Origin: Alistipes putredinis DSM 17216
GTDB lineage: Bacteria; Bacteroidota; Bacteroidia; Bacteroidales; Rikenellaceae
Assembly: GCF_000154465.1 (NCBI RefSeq)
Contig: NZ_DS499580.1
Span: 62,001-126,000 of the forward strand
Reading direction: 5' to 3'
Length of the DNA: 64,000 nt
Below the pieces are notes generated by a model, which did no database searches, was not told the DNA's origin, and saw only the letters and a program-made list of their open reading frames with translations. The position numbers and the translations under genes were made by a program. Below, piece by piece: positions 36,170 through 45,292 of this stretch. Position 1 is the stretch's first letter. Every line of letters begins with the position of its first letter.

Positions 36170-36653
36170 TAAACAAAAAATTCAAGATAGATACATTTCT
36201 TTCAATATATTGATAAATGACTTAATTACTAGACTCACTTAAATTTGTTGGTATTGCAATAGATTTGGAGCGATAATCGAAAATAAGAAGTCAAAGCAAT
36301 AAACGATTTTACCAAAATTCTGCAATGAAGATATAGAGAAAGTAGACACTGGACATTATCCATATTTTGCAGTCCATCTAGCTTTTCTCCATAAGCAAGG
36401 GATGATATAAAAACTAATATGCACAGTATTGTTCTTCGTTTGAAAAGCTTGTTTACTATTCCTTTTTCCCTAATAATTGTTTTGGCAATTATCGAAATAC
36501 TCCGTATTTTTGCATTTAATAGAGCGTTCTTTGGGTTAATGCAAAACAAGAAAAAATATAGAAATCTGCTGGTTTCTATATCGTTACCTATCAATCTGAA
36601 AGCTTTTGTAATTCCCTTGTTCCCAATGAGTAATAAGATTTGATATGACTAGC
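36170..36653. other. Right terminal region of the mobilizable element
   Basis: About 480 bp of AT-rich DNA without a supported gene. A hydrophobic frame at 36419-36643 has no recognisable features. TCGTTACCTA at 36581-36590, about 65 bp inside the boundary, matches the motif near other element ends. Confidence 0.5.
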
Positions 36654-37700
36654 GCAGTGGGTGGTCAGCACCTTGTCGATGCCGCACACGGCCGCGATCT
36701 CCTTCATGTAGGCATTCATCTTCTGGTTGCTCGGCGTGGGAAGCACGCGCCCGCGAGCGAGGCACGCCTCGTCCCGCTCGTAGCGGCGCAGGATTTCGAG
36801 CGAGGCCGGAAGCAGCGGGATGCGGCTCATGACGGAGGTCTTTTCGCGCGGCTTGTGGATCCACCACCGCCCCTCGTCGTCCTGCGAGAGGTGCTCGCGC
36901 CGCAGGTGGTCGGCGTCGGCGAAGGCCAGCCCCGTCAGGCAGCAGAAGACGAAGACGTCGCGGATGCGGGCCAGCCGGTGGTCGAGCTCCTTGCGGGTCA
37001 GCAGTTCCAGTTCATGCGCCGTAAGGTGCTCTTTGGCCTGCACCTCGTCCTCTTTGAGTTTATAGTAGCGGAACGGATTTTTCGTGATCCACTCGTTGCG
37101 CAGGCAGTAGAGGACGAAGTTGCGCAGACAGTCCATGACGGCGACCGCCCCGTTGTGGCGGCAGCGGTGGGCGGTTTGCAGGAAGAGGTTGAAGCCGTCC
37201 AGAAACTCGTAGTTCATCCGCTCGACGGGAATGTCCTCGGCCTTGCCGCGCTGGGCGAGGTACTGTTTCAGGTAGCGCAGCAGCCGTTCGTACTTGTCGG
37301 CCGTGCGCTGCGTGATGCGCACGCCCACCTCGCCCTGCCGCCGCTTCGCGTAGTCGGCGAGGCCTGCGATGAGCATCATCGTGTTGCAGGTCGGGTTGAG
37401 GTAGCGCTGCTTGATCTGCGCCGCATTGGCCGCATAGCCCTCGGCCAGCAGCTTGGTGCGGATGTCGATGATTTTGACGCGGAAATCGTTCAGTCGCTCG
37501 TTGACCTGAATGGCCAGCTTGTTCGTTCCCATCGCGCGCTCCTTGTGCTGGTTCCACGTTTCGGGATTGCTGTCGCACTGAGTGTAGACCTCTTGCCGGA
37601 GCCCTCCGGTCGTAATGCGTGCGAAGATGGGCGCCAATCCGTTTTTCTTCGGTCGTCCTTTCCGCATCAAGAAAAGAATGGCAAATGTCTCTTGTCTCAT
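36654..37700 (-). pseudogene. N-terminal 350 codons of the tyrosine integrase split by element insertion
   Basis: Starts at ATG 37700 (MRQETFAILFLMRKGRPKKNG) with the arm-binding domain, core-binding domain and the first half of the catalytic domain (VFVFCCLTGLAFADADHL, NAYMKEIAAVCGIDKVLTTHC). Genuine similarity stops at LTTHCA; the next 19 codons before a stop at 36591 are sequence from the inserted element. The missing catalytic C-terminus is at 13646-13834. It is GC-rich like the host, unlike the insertion. The gene faces away from the neighbouring tRNA-Leu, the usual layout of a tRNA-targeted integrase. Confidence 0.9.
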
Positions 37701-37955
37701 GACGTTGAAATTTTTTGGTTAACAAAACGTCCGCAAGAGAGAATTATTACGACGTAAAACGCAGCGAAACAGTGCATTGCAAACGTACTCGGGAGCAAAT
37801 TCCGTCGCGCAGCCCGTTTTTCGCCTCCGCTCCCTTTCGTGCTCCCGCGAGTTTGCTGCGAAATGCTTTCGGCTTCCGGTTCAGAGAATTTGCCGACACC
37901 TTTGCAAAACGATGATATACAATCAATTTGCACTTGTTTGCACCGAACGGGCAAC

Positions 37956-37982
37956 GAAAAAGGAGCCCTTCGAAAAGGCTCC
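37956..37982 (-). terminator. Terminator of tRNA-Leu
   Basis: 9-bp stem AAAGGAGCC/GGCTCCTTT followed by T-rich sequence on the minus strand, 2 bp past the tRNA 3' end. Confidence 0.75.
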
Positions 37983-37983
37983 T

Positions 37984-38068
37984 TTGTGCGGATAAAGGGA
38001 CTCGAACCCCCACGCCCTAAGGCATCAGATCCTAAGTCTGACGTGGCTACCAATTACACCATATCCGC
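37984..38068 (-). tRNA. tRNA-Leu (anticodon UAG)
   Basis: 85 nt on the minus strand: GCGGATA acceptor, D arm with AATTGGTAG, anticodon loop CTTAGGA, long variable arm and a GGTTCGAGTCC T arm, ending TATCCGC-A. The long variable arm and UAG anticodon identify Leu. The split integrase starts 284 bp downstream of its 3' end, so it may be the attachment site of the older element. Confidence 0.95.
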
Positions 38069-38069
38069 A

Positions 38070-38375
38070 AATATCCGAACAGGAACTGCAAAAGCCGGGT
38101 GTAAAACCGGATTTAGGCGGTGCGTGAAACGCGTCCTGTCCTTTGCAAAGCTACCGGAAAACGAGCGCAATCGTGCGGGATTGTCCGCAAAGATTACCGG
38201 ATCGGTTCCTGTCCTTTGCAAGGATAAGGAAAGCAAGCGACAAGCCAAACAAATTCGAGCTTGCCCGAGCCGCCTCTTATCTGTTGGCAAAGATAACGAA
38301 AAAACCTTTTTCTCGAATGGATGCCGGGCGATTTTGCCGATTTTTGGTTACTTTTGCAAACTATTTCAATCGATT
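38070..38375. other. Intergenic region between tRNA-Leu and the flavoprotein gene
   Basis: No gene. The phrase TGTCCTTTGCAA appears twice (about 38138 and 38211), and a TACTTTTG -7-like box (38349-38356) lies 20 bp before the flavoprotein start. Confidence 0.45.
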
Positions 38376-39932
38376 ATGCCGTATAAACTGACACTGGTTC
38401 TTACTCCGAAGCAGGCTGCCGACGTAAAATACTATACTGAACAGGCGGCTCGCCGTGCGGGTGTCGCGGAGCAGGATGTGGCTTTGGTGCGGGTCGTCGG
38501 ACGGTCGATCGATGCCCGGCAGCGGCAGCCCAAAGTGAATCTTACGCTCGAAGTTTATGCCGATTGCGAACCGCAGCCCGCACCTGTGCATTTCGACTAT
38601 CCGTCGGTTGCGGGGCGTACGGAGGTCGTGATCGTCGGTTCGGGCCCTGCGGGGTTGTTTACGGCTCTGCGGCTGATCGAACGGGGGTATCGCCCGGTGA
38701 TTCTGGAACGGGGACGCGATGTGTCGGCCCGCAAGCGGGACATCGCGCAGATCAACCGCAACGGTGCGGTCGATCCCGATTCGAACTATGCTTTCGGCGA
38801 GGGCGGAGCCGGAACATTCTCCGACGGCAAACTTTTCACCCGCAGCAAGAAGCGGGGCGACTACAACAAGGCGCTGCAAACGCTGGTTTTTCACGGCGCC
38901 ACGCCCGAAATTCTTTACGAATCCCATCCCCATATCGGAACGGATAAACTGCCGAGGGTGATCTCCAATATCCGGCGGACGATTCTCGAAGCCGGCGGAT
39001 CGTTCGTTTTCGATGCGCGGGTTACCGATGTCGAATTGCACGACGATCGCGTAAAAGGGGTGTGGGTCGGAGATACCCTTTATGAAGGAGCGGCTGTGGT
39101 TCTTGCTACGGGACATTCGGCCCGGGATATTTACGAGTTGCTGCACCGGCGGGGCGTGCGTCTGGAAGCCAAGCCTTTTGCGATGGGCGTGCGGATCGAA
39201 CATCCGCAGGCGCTTATCGACTCGATACAGTACCACTGCGAGTCGCGGGGAGAGTATCTGCCTGCGGCCTCCTATTCGTTGGTCAGCCAGGAGGGTGGGC
39301 GTGGCGTCTATTCGTTCTGTATGTGCCCCGGGGGATTCATCGTTCCGGCGATGACCGATGCGGCCGAATCGGTGGTGAACGGTATGTCGCCCAGCGGCCG
39401 GAACTCCGTTTTCGCCAATTCCGGTTTGGTGACCGAGGTGCGGCTTGCGGATTTCGAGCATCTGCGGGCAGAGTGGGGCGAGCTGGCCGGGCTGAAATTC
39501 CAGCAGCAGTTCGAGCGGCTGGCCCGGCAATACGGCGGCGAGCATCAGATCGCTCCGGCCCAGCGTGTCGCCGATTTCGTGGCGGGACGTGCGAGCGGTT
39601 CGCTGCCCCGGACCTCGTATATACCGGGCGTTGTGCCTTCCCGGCTGGATAAGTGGATGCCCGGATTTATCGCCTCTTCCCTGCGGGCGGGTATCGCCAC
39701 TTTCGGGCGGCGGATGCGGGGATTCCTGACCAATGAAGCGTTGGTCGTGGGCGTCGAGTCCCGCACCTCGACCCCCGTGCGCATTCCGCGTGATGCGCAG
39801 ACGCTGATGCACCCCGAGGTCGCCGGGCTTTTCCCTGCGGGCGAAGGGGCCGGGTATGCCGGCGGAATCATTTCTGCGGCGCTCGACGGCGAGCGTATCG
39901 CCGATGCCGTTGTAAATTACTTGAAAAAATAG
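38376..39932 (+). CDS. FAD-dependent oxidoreductase of the COG2509 type
   Basis: 518 residues from ATG 38376. A longer open frame extends upstream but crosses intergenic and tRNA-proximal sequence. An N-terminal alpha/beta domain (1-80) precedes the FAD-binding Rossmann motif VVIVGSGPAGLFTALRLIERG (84-104). GEGGAGTFSDGKLFTR, FAMGVRIEHPQ, SFCMCPGGFIVPA and a C-terminal GLFPAGEGAGYAGGI (second nucleotide-binding signature) follow. These are the hallmarks of the uncharacterised COG2509 flavoproteins. Substrate unknown. It lies 3 bp before the next gene, so they are likely cotranscribed. Confidence 0.88.
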   Translation: MPYKLTLVLTPKQAADVKYYTEQAARRAGVAEQDVALVRVVGRSIDARQRQPKVNLTLEVYADCEPQPAPVHFDYPSVAGRTEVVIVGSGPAGLFTALRLIERGYRPVILERGRDVSARKRDIAQINRNGAVDPDSNYAFGEGGAGTFSDGKLFTRSKKRGDYNKALQTLVFHGATPEILYESHPHIGTDKLPRVISNIRRTILEAGGSFVFDARVTDVELHDDRVKGVWVGDTLYEGAAVVLATGHSARDIYELLHRRGVRLEAKPFAMGVRIEHPQALIDSIQYHCESRGEYLPAASYSLVSQEGGRGVYSFCMCPGGFIVPAMTDAAESVVNGMSPSGRNSVFANSGLVTEVRLADFEHLRAEWGELAGLKFQQQFERLARQYGGEHQIAPAQRVADFVAGRASGSLPRTSYIPGVVPSRLDKWMPGFIASSLRAGIATFGRRMRGFLTNEALVVGVESRTSTPVRIPRDAQTLMHPEVAGLFPAGEGAGYAGGIISAALDGERIADAVVNYLKK

Positions 39933-39935
39933 CGT

Positions 39936-40751
39936 ATGGATAAGAAGGAAGTGGTGGTCGTCGTTCCTGTTTACCGGCCGGAATTGACCGTCTGGGAACG
40001 GGCGTCGTTGAGGCAGACTGTTGGGGTGTTACAGGAAAATTATCCGGTCGAACTCTTGGTTCCCTGCGGTATGGATTGCTCGGCGATCCGGCGTGAGTTC
40101 TCCGGACTGCCGGTTCGGGAGGTGTCGGACGAATGGCTGGGCCGCAAGAACGGGATTGCGGGATACAACCGGATGATGCTTTCGGCCGGATTCTACGAGT
40201 TGTTCCGCGATTACGAATATCTCCTGATCTGCCATACCGACGCCTGGATTTTCCGGGACGAACTCGCCGACTGGTGCCGTAGGGGATACGACTGTGTGGC
40301 CGCTCCCTGGGTCCGCCGCAAAGTGTATGATCTGCCGATTCTGAAGCAATACCTGCGGTGGAGGCTTCGCCGTGCAGAGCGGGCGGGCCGGATGATCCGG
40401 CAGTCGCTCTACGGGAAGATCGGAAACGGAGGTCTTTCGCTTCGCCGCGTGGAGAGTTTTCGGGCCGCGTGCGAAAAATACGGCGACGAGATCGAGCGGT
40501 TTTGTTCGATGGGCAACCACCTGGGCAACGAGGATGTTTTCTGGGCCGTCGTTCCCGAAGGGTTTCGTTATCCTTCGCAGGAGGAGGCGCTGCGGTTCGC
40601 GTTCGACACCAATCCCCGCTATTGCTACCGTTTGTGCGGCAGTCGCCTGCCGATGGGGTGCCATAGCTGGTCGAAGCCCCGGATGTGGCGCTTCTGGCAG
40701 CAGATTATTCCGCTGCCCGACGCGGCGAGCGGCGCCGCAGCGGATAAGTGA
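39936..40751 (+). CDS. DUF5672 family glycosyltransferase-like protein
   Basis: 271 residues. VVVVVPVYRPELTVWE at the N-terminus, LLICHTDAWIF with an acidic pair (about 93-103), GNGGLSLRRV (about 167-176) and HLGNEDVFWA (about 195-204) are the characteristic blocks of DUF5672, a GT-A-like family from surface-polysaccharide clusters. Its 3' end overlaps the convergent DUF4422 gene by 47 bp. Probably adds a sugar to a surface glycan; donor and acceptor are unknown. Confidence 0.85.
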   Translation: MDKKEVVVVVPVYRPELTVWERASLRQTVGVLQENYPVELLVPCGMDCSAIRREFSGLPVREVSDEWLGRKNGIAGYNRMMLSAGFYELFRDYEYLLICHTDAWIFRDELADWCRRGYDCVAAPWVRRKVYDLPILKQYLRWRLRRAERAGRMIRQSLYGKIGNGGLSLRRVESFRAACEKYGDEIERFCSMGNHLGNEDVFWAVVPEGFRYPSQEEALRFAFDTNPRYCYRLCGSRLPMGCHSWSKPRMWRFWQQIIPLPDAASGAAADK

Positions 40752-41550
40752 TCCAGTACGCCAGAGTATTGACCGTCGTATGGAAAAGGTGCTTGCCCAG
40801 CCCTTTTCGCTTCTGGTCATTGACCATCAGAACGGTTTTGTAGCAAATCTTCAGCCGGTTGTGCCGGACCCATACCGAGAGCAACCGTTCGCTCAAATAC
40901 CCCATCACGCGTCCCTGCACGGGGTCGTCCTGAATCTCGATCCGCCGCTCCACCTCGAACAGAATATCGAACAGCCATGCCGAGTAAGCCTCGAACCGCT
41001 CGCGCGGCAGGACGAACATGTTGAAATGCGAGAGGCGGTTGTTGCGGAAGAACACCCGGTCGAAATCCGGCAGGTAGGCCGGATATTTTTCTGCGATCAC
41101 CTGCCGTGCGGTCAGCAGGTCGCTTTCGATGTGGCACTTGCAATAATCCGTGTAGAGGTTGTAGGGATAGATCTTCGGCCGGGCCATGACGATATCGCAG
41201 CGGCTGAAAAGGCGGTCGAAGTCGGGGACCGGATGCGATGCCGAGAAGAAGGCTTCCGAGCGAACCGTCCGCAGCGAGCAGGCCGAACCGCCCTCGAAGT
41301 CGAAATAGCGGCGATAGTGGTTCAACCCGATGTAGTCTGCGTCGTGCAGGTTTTTCCAGGCCCAGTAGTGGGCCGTGAGTTCGCAGTAGTGGCGGTTGCG
41401 GTCGCTGATGTTGTCGCCCGTGTCGTCGCCGACGGCGAACGGAAGTTCCGTTTGCGAAATGGCCCGTCCGACCTGAACGGGCTGGTAGGGCGGGGTTTTG
41501 AGGCATGCGTCCTGCTTGTGGGCGCAGACCAGGATGACGGTTTTGCTCAT
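40705..41550 (-). CDS. DUF4422 glycosyltransferase
   Basis: 281 residues. The family signature blocks are clear: CAHKQDACL, a GDDTGDNIS, NRHYCELTAHYWAWKN, DYIGLNHYRRYF and YCKCHIESDL. DUF4422 proteins are galactosyl- or related transferases in capsule and LPS clusters. Here it is the third gene of the minus-strand operon, 4 bp after glf, which supplies UDP-galactofuranose. It may therefore be a galactofuranosyl transferase, an inference from position only. Confidence 0.87.
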   Translation of the reverse strand: MSKTVILVCAHKQDACLKTPPYQPVQVGRAISQTELPFAVGDDTGDNISDRNRHYCELTAHYWAWKNLHDADYIGLNHYRRYFDFEGGSACSLRTVRSEAFFSASHPVPDFDRLFSRCDIVMARPKIYPYNLYTDYCKCHIESDLLTARQVIAEKYPAYLPDFDRVFFRNNRLSHFNMFVLPRERFEAYSAWLFDILFEVERRIEIQDDPVQGRVMGYLSERLLSVWVRHNRLKICYKTVLMVNDQKRKGLGKHLFHTTVNTLAYWITYPLRRRSPRRAAE

Positions 41551-41554
41551 TTTT

Positions 41555-42649
41555 CTAAAGGGTAAGTTTGAGAGCGCTTTCGATCACTTTGTCCATGTCG
41601 TAGTAGCGGTATTCTCCGAGTCGGCCGCCGAAGATGACTTTCCGGTCCCGGTCGGCCAACGCCTTGTAGCTTTCGTAAAGTTTCGTGTTGCGCTGGTCAT
41701 TGACGGGGTAGTAGGGCTCGGCTCCATGTTCGTACGGGGCCGGGTATTCCCGGGTAATGATCGTGCGGGGCTGATCGCCGCCCGGTTCGAAATGCTTGTG
41801 TTCGATGATCCGGGTGTAGGGAATTTCGCGCTCGGTGAAATTCATTACGGCGACGCCCTGATAGTTGGGGGTGTCGAGCGTTTCGTGTTCGAAGCGCAGC
41901 GAGCGGTACTCCAGCTCTCCGAGTCTAAAATCGTAGTATTCGTCGATGCGGCCCGTGAAAACGATGCGGTCGCAGAGGCTTTCCCAGTGCGTGCGGTCGG
42001 CGAAGAAATCGGTGTCGCAGCGCACCTCGACGCCTGCGAGCAATCCGTCCACGAGTTTGTTGTAGCCGCCGATGGGGATACCCTGCCAGCGGTCGTTGAA
42101 GTAGTTGTTGTCGAAGGTGAAGCGCACCGGCAGGCGTTTGATGATGAATGCCGGCAGTTGGGTGGCGTCGCGTCCCCACTGTTTTTCGGTGTAACCTTTC
42201 ACGAGCCGTTCGTAGATGTCGATGCCGACCAGCGAGATGGCCTGTTCTTCGAGGTTCCGGGGCTCCGAAATGCCTGCTTCGTGACGCTGACGGTCGATCA
42301 TCTCCGCTGCCTGGGCGGGCGTGGTAACGCCCCACATGGCGTAAAAAGTGTTCATGTTGAAAGGCAGGTTGTAGAGCTTGCCCTTGTAGTTGGCCACCGG
42401 GGAGTTGATGTAGTTGTTGAATTCGACGAAGCGGTTCACGAACTCCCACACTTCGCGGTTGGAGGTGTGGAAGATGTGGGCGCCGTATTTGTGGACGCGG
42501 ATGCCTTCGCGCTCCTCGCAGTAAGCGTTTCCGCCCGTGTGGGGCCGTCGGTCGATGACCAGCGCTTTCTTACCGGACCGTGCGGCCCGGTAAGCTGCGA
42601 CTGCGCCGAAAAGTCCGGCTCCGACGATCAGGTAATCGTATTTCGACAT
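41555..42649 (-). CDS. glf: UDP-galactopyranose mutase
   Basis: Converts UDP-galactopyranose to UDP-galactofuranose using reduced FAD; cytoplasmic. 364 residues, the normal size. The N-terminal GAGLFGAVAAYRAA dinucleotide motif, RRPHTGGNAY, KYGAHIFHTSN, NTFYAMWGV, EKQWGRDATQLP and the C-terminal GGRLGEYRYYDMD segment are all present. Part of the operon GT2-glf-DUF4422, so galactofuranose is probably built into a surface polysaccharide. Confidence 0.96.
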   Translation of the reverse strand: MSKYDYLIVGAGLFGAVAAYRAARSGKKALVIDRRPHTGGNAYCEEREGIRVHKYGAHIFHTSNREVWEFVNRFVEFNNYINSPVANYKGKLYNLPFNMNTFYAMWGVTTPAQAAEMIDRQRHEAGISEPRNLEEQAISLVGIDIYERLVKGYTEKQWGRDATQLPAFIIKRLPVRFTFDNNYFNDRWQGIPIGGYNKLVDGLLAGVEVRCDTDFFADRTHWESLCDRIVFTGRIDEYYDFRLGELEYRSLRFEHETLDTPNYQGVAVMNFTEREIPYTRIIEHKHFEPGGDQPRTIITREYPAPYEHGAEPYYPVNDQRNTKLYESYKALADRDRKVIFGGRLGEYRYYDMDKVIESALKLTL

Positions 42650-42661
42650 GATGCAGCGGGT

Positions 42662-43642
42662 TTATATGTGAATCAATTGGGTAAGGCGTCGAAGCAGCCT
42701 GCCGGAGAGAGTTCCGAGGGCGAAGACCCACCGGCTGCGGGCTGCGACTTTCCGATCCCGGCGATCGGTGAGAAACGCGGGGTCGAAGGTCGAAAGATAC
42801 TCTTTGCGGGCATTGCGGGCCGCTTTCGCGGCAATATGCAGCTCCTCGTTCGTTTTCGACGCCGCGACCGCCTCGCAGCATTGTTGCAACCGGATGCGGG
42901 CTGCGACATAACGCCCTTCCGGGGAAGGTGCGGCCTGTAGGAAAAGGTCGTGTAGCTGGCGGGAAACGCGGAGAATCAGCTCTGTCGGCTTGCGTTTTTT
43001 GGAGAGGCTGCTACCGAGGGCTCGGTAGTGGTAGGGCGTTTTTTCGTTGATGACGATGCGCGAAACGTGGGGAATGTATTGCAGCAGGAAGATTTCGTCT
43101 TCCCGGTGCGAGAGCCCCTCGATGAAGCGGAGCCCGTTCTCGTCGATGATCCGTTTGACCAGCAATTTATTGACGGTGAATCCCAGCATGTCGTGCCGCC
43201 GCAGGACGACGATGGCTTCCGTGCAGGCTTGGCCCTGTACGTCCATGGCAGGCGCTGTCAGCCGCCGGTCCGATTTGCCTTCCCGGTGTTGCAGGATGCC
43301 TGTCACGGGCAGCGTATGTTCGTCCATGCCTGCTTCGACGAATTGTTGCAGGTAGTCTGCATCGACCCAGTCGTCGGGATCGCAGAAGGTCAGGTATTCG
43401 CCCCGGGCGTGTTCGATACCCGCGTTGCGGGCCGTGCTCAATCCTCCGTTGGGTTTGTGGACGACCCGGATCCGGGAGTGTTCCCTGGCATAGCGGTCGC
43501 AGATTTCGCCCGAGGAGTCCTTGCTGCCGTCGTCGATGAGCAGGATTTCGTAATCCTGGAAACTTTGCTGCAACAGGCGGTCCAGGCTGGTGCACAAGTA
43601 GGCTTCCATGTTGTAAATCGGAACGATGACGGTGATGAGCAT
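42662..43642 (-). CDS. Family 2 glycosyltransferase
   Basis: 326 residues with the GT-A fold start VIVPIYNMEAYLCTSLDRLLQQS, ILLIDDGSKDSSGEICDRYA, NGGLSTARNAGIEHARGEYLTFCDPDDW (DxD-like) and a helical C-terminus. First gene of the three-gene glycan operon; a terminator separates it from the upstream transferase gene. Acceptor and donor cannot be read from sequence. Confidence 0.92.
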   Translation of the reverse strand: MLITVIVPIYNMEAYLCTSLDRLLQQSFQDYEILLIDDGSKDSSGEICDRYAREHSRIRVVHKPNGGLSTARNAGIEHARGEYLTFCDPDDWVDADYLQQFVEAGMDEHTLPVTGILQHREGKSDRRLTAPAMDVQGQACTEAIVVLRRHDMLGFTVNKLLVKRIIDENGLRFIEGLSHREDEIFLLQYIPHVSRIVINEKTPYHYRALGSSLSKKRKPTELILRVSRQLHDLFLQAAPSPEGRYVAARIRLQQCCEAVAASKTNEELHIAAKAARNARKEYLSTFDPAFLTDRRDRKVAARSRWVFALGTLSGRLLRRLTQLIHI

Positions 43643-43681
43643 TTGTGTCGGGGTAAAGGTTAAACCTTACAAAAATAACTC

Positions 43682-43722
43682 TTTTTTCCCATTTCCGGTG
43701 CAATTTGCATCCGGAAATGGGA
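43682..43722 (-). terminator. Intrinsic terminator after the G10-tract glycosyltransferase
   Basis: Perfect 12-bp stem TCCCATTTCCGG/CCGGAAATGGGA with a 12-nt loop, followed by six T on the minus strand. Confidence 0.85.
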
Positions 43723-43788
43723 GGTATCGGTCCGATGCGGTATTTTTAGAGGTCTGTCCGGTCGTTGCCGGATCGATTCCCGGCGAAT

Positions 43789-44722
43789 TTAGCGGGTGAA
43801 ACTGCGGGGAAGATCTTTGAATACCTTGTGCCAGAACATTATCATCCGGGGATGACGGTAGCGCTCCCGCCAGGCGAGGCGGACCGAGAGATAGGGCTCC
43901 TCGTTCCAGTGGCTGCCGGCGGCTTTGCGGATCCGCAGCAGGTGTTTGCCCGCGATCGAGAGGCGGCAGATCAGGGGCGGGTCTATGAGCCGGAAGGTTT
44001 CTTCGAGGATGCGGAGCGTTTCGATGTGCTTGCGTCCTGTGGCTATCGACTCTGCGGTGGTGTTGCTGTCATGTACCCGGTAGTAGTTGAGGGGTTCGGC
44101 AAGATAGACGACATTTCCCCCCCCCCGATACGATCTGTATCCAGAACAGCCAGTCGCCGCAATAACGGTATTGGGTGTAATTGTCGCCTGCGGGGAGCGC
44201 ACTGCGCCGTACCAGTGCCATTCCTGCGTTGTAGATGGTGTTCCTCGGGCAGAGAAAACGGTAGAGGAAGAAACGGCTGCCGAATCGGATCTGTTTGTGT
44301 TTGGGATATTTGACGGGCGCCTCCTCCCGTATGGTCCGGGAGTGGGAATCGACGATATAGCTGCTGGTGAAAACTATGCTGCAATCCGGACGGGTGTCGA
44401 GAATCCGGACGCACCGTTCCAGAAAACAGGGAGAGGAAAAGTCGTCGCTTTCGGCGATCCACACGTAATCGCCCGTGGCTTTCGACAACCCCTTTTTCCA
44501 CTGTTTGAAAGGTGATCCGCTGTTCCGTTCATTATAGAAAATGCCGGAAACTTTGGGGTGATTGCGGTATCGTTCGAGAATTTCACGGCTGCCGTCTGTC
44601 GAACAATCGTCGAGCAGAATCAGTTCGAAGTCCTGAAACGTTTGTTGCAGAATACTTTCGATACGCTGCTCGAGATAGGGAGCATGACAGTAGTTGGGAA
44701 CAATGACCGAAACGGTGGGCAT
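43789..44722 (-). pseudogene. Family 2 glycosyltransferase interrupted at a G10 homopolymer (possibly phase-variable)
   Basis: From ATG 44722 the protein has the GT2 motifs VIVPNYCHAPYLEQRIESIL, LLDDCSTDGSREIL, TGDYVWIAESDDF and GDWLFWIQIVSGGG. It then runs into ten consecutive G on the coding strand (44117-44126). After the tract the normal protein continues in another frame (GNVVYLAEPLNYYRVHDSNTTAES...IMFWHKVFKDLPRSF, to 43789). Nine G would restore one open frame of 310 residues. So the gene is off in this sequence, by slipped-strand phase variation, by a fixed mutation, or by a sequencing error in the homopolymer. It lies upstream of the galactofuranose operon. Confidence 0.82.
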
Positions 44723-45190
44723 GCGAAAAATATATTATGTATTTAATCCGCTTGCAAAGATAGCGGTTTGAACTGAAATATTGCTTGTGCAGGTCATTAA
44801 TCTTAAATTTATGATTTTTGCCGATCGGATTTCGGAATGTTTTTAATTTCGGCGACTTTTGGGCAGGAGTTGTGGGCGAAGGACGGCAAGGTGTGCTTCT
44901 TCTATATCGGGAGTCGCTGCCTTGCGTCGAGATAAACGGTCTTTGCATTGCTCCGTTGCGCATCCGGTTCGAATCGGGATTCCCGGTCTTTGTACCGGAG
45001 CCGTGGAGTGCAAAATAAAAAGTGACCTGTTACAGTTGTTTTCGGTAGTGGATAGGGAATTGATTTCGCTTCGCCTGTCTTCAAACGTCACGACTCGGCG
45101 GCTCGAACGGAGTTCGTCCGGGTCTCGCTGCTCCGTTTGTTCGAATGGGGTTCTCCTCCCCTTGTCCCGTTGCTCCGGAGAGTCAGTAAT
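44723..45190. other. Intergenic region with a degenerate copy of the tRNA-Glu 3' end
   Basis: No protein gene. At about 45017-45050 the sequence AATAAAAAGTGACC...TACAG...CGGTAGTGGATAGGG mirrors the terminator plus tRNA-Glu 3' end at 45187-45233. GTTCGAAT words occur upstream in both copies. This looks like a tandem duplication or integration scar. Confidence 0.55.
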
Positions 45191-45216
45191 AAAAAAAGCG
45201 ACTATTACAGTCGCTC
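45191..45216 (-). terminator. Terminator of tRNA-Glu
   Basis: AGCGACT/AGTCGCT stem with a short loop, followed by seven T on the minus strand, immediately past the tRNA. Confidence 0.8.
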
Positions 45217-45217
45217 T

Positions 45218-45292
45218 TGGTAGTGGATAGGGGATTCGAACCCCTATGTCGTGCGTGAGAGGCACGTATCCTAACCCTTAGATGAATCCACC
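45218..45292 (-). tRNA. tRNA-Glu (anticodon CUC)
   Basis: 75 nt with encoded CCA: GGTGGATT acceptor, D arm CTAAGGGTTAGGAT, anticodon stem CGTGC/GCACG with loop CTCTCAC (anticodon CUC), T arm GGGGTTCGAATCCCC, end ATCCACTA-CCA. Reads GAG codons. Confidence 0.95.

Larger units (their letters stand above)
13835..36653. mobile_element. 22.8 kb integrative mobilizable element carrying Druantia-like defence
   Basis: Both boundaries are defined by the two halves of an interrupted integrase gene. Internally it has tandem tyrosine integrases at its left end, GTTACC motifs near both ends (13975, 13988, 14005 and 36583), two HTH excisionase-like genes, a DUF3408/MobC/relaxase cluster with a candidate oriT, an IS21 insertion and a large defence operon. 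There are no mating-pair genes, so it would need a helper conjugative element such as the CTnDOT-type element further right. Exact crossover lies within about 13828-13836 and 36650-36659. Confidence 0.85.

Noticed and set aside
36235..36643. Two small overlapping open frames at the right end of the mobilizable element
   Set aside because: Hydrophobic AT-rich text, no ribosome site or family resemblance; treated as non-coding.
36591..36653. Last 19 codons of the open frame that contains the integrase N-terminus
   Set aside because: These codons come from the inserted element and are not integrase sequence; the true gene continues at 13834.
37839..38375. Upstream extension of the flavoprotein frame by 179 codons
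   Set aside because: It crosses the antisense of tRNA-Leu and its terminator; conserved protein sequence begins at 38376.
41498..42940. 480-codon plus-strand open frame
   Set aside because: Antisense of glf and the GT2 gene; no recognisable motifs.
44843..45265. Open frames across tRNA-Glu
   Set aside because: They read through the tRNA and its degenerate copy; no protein features.
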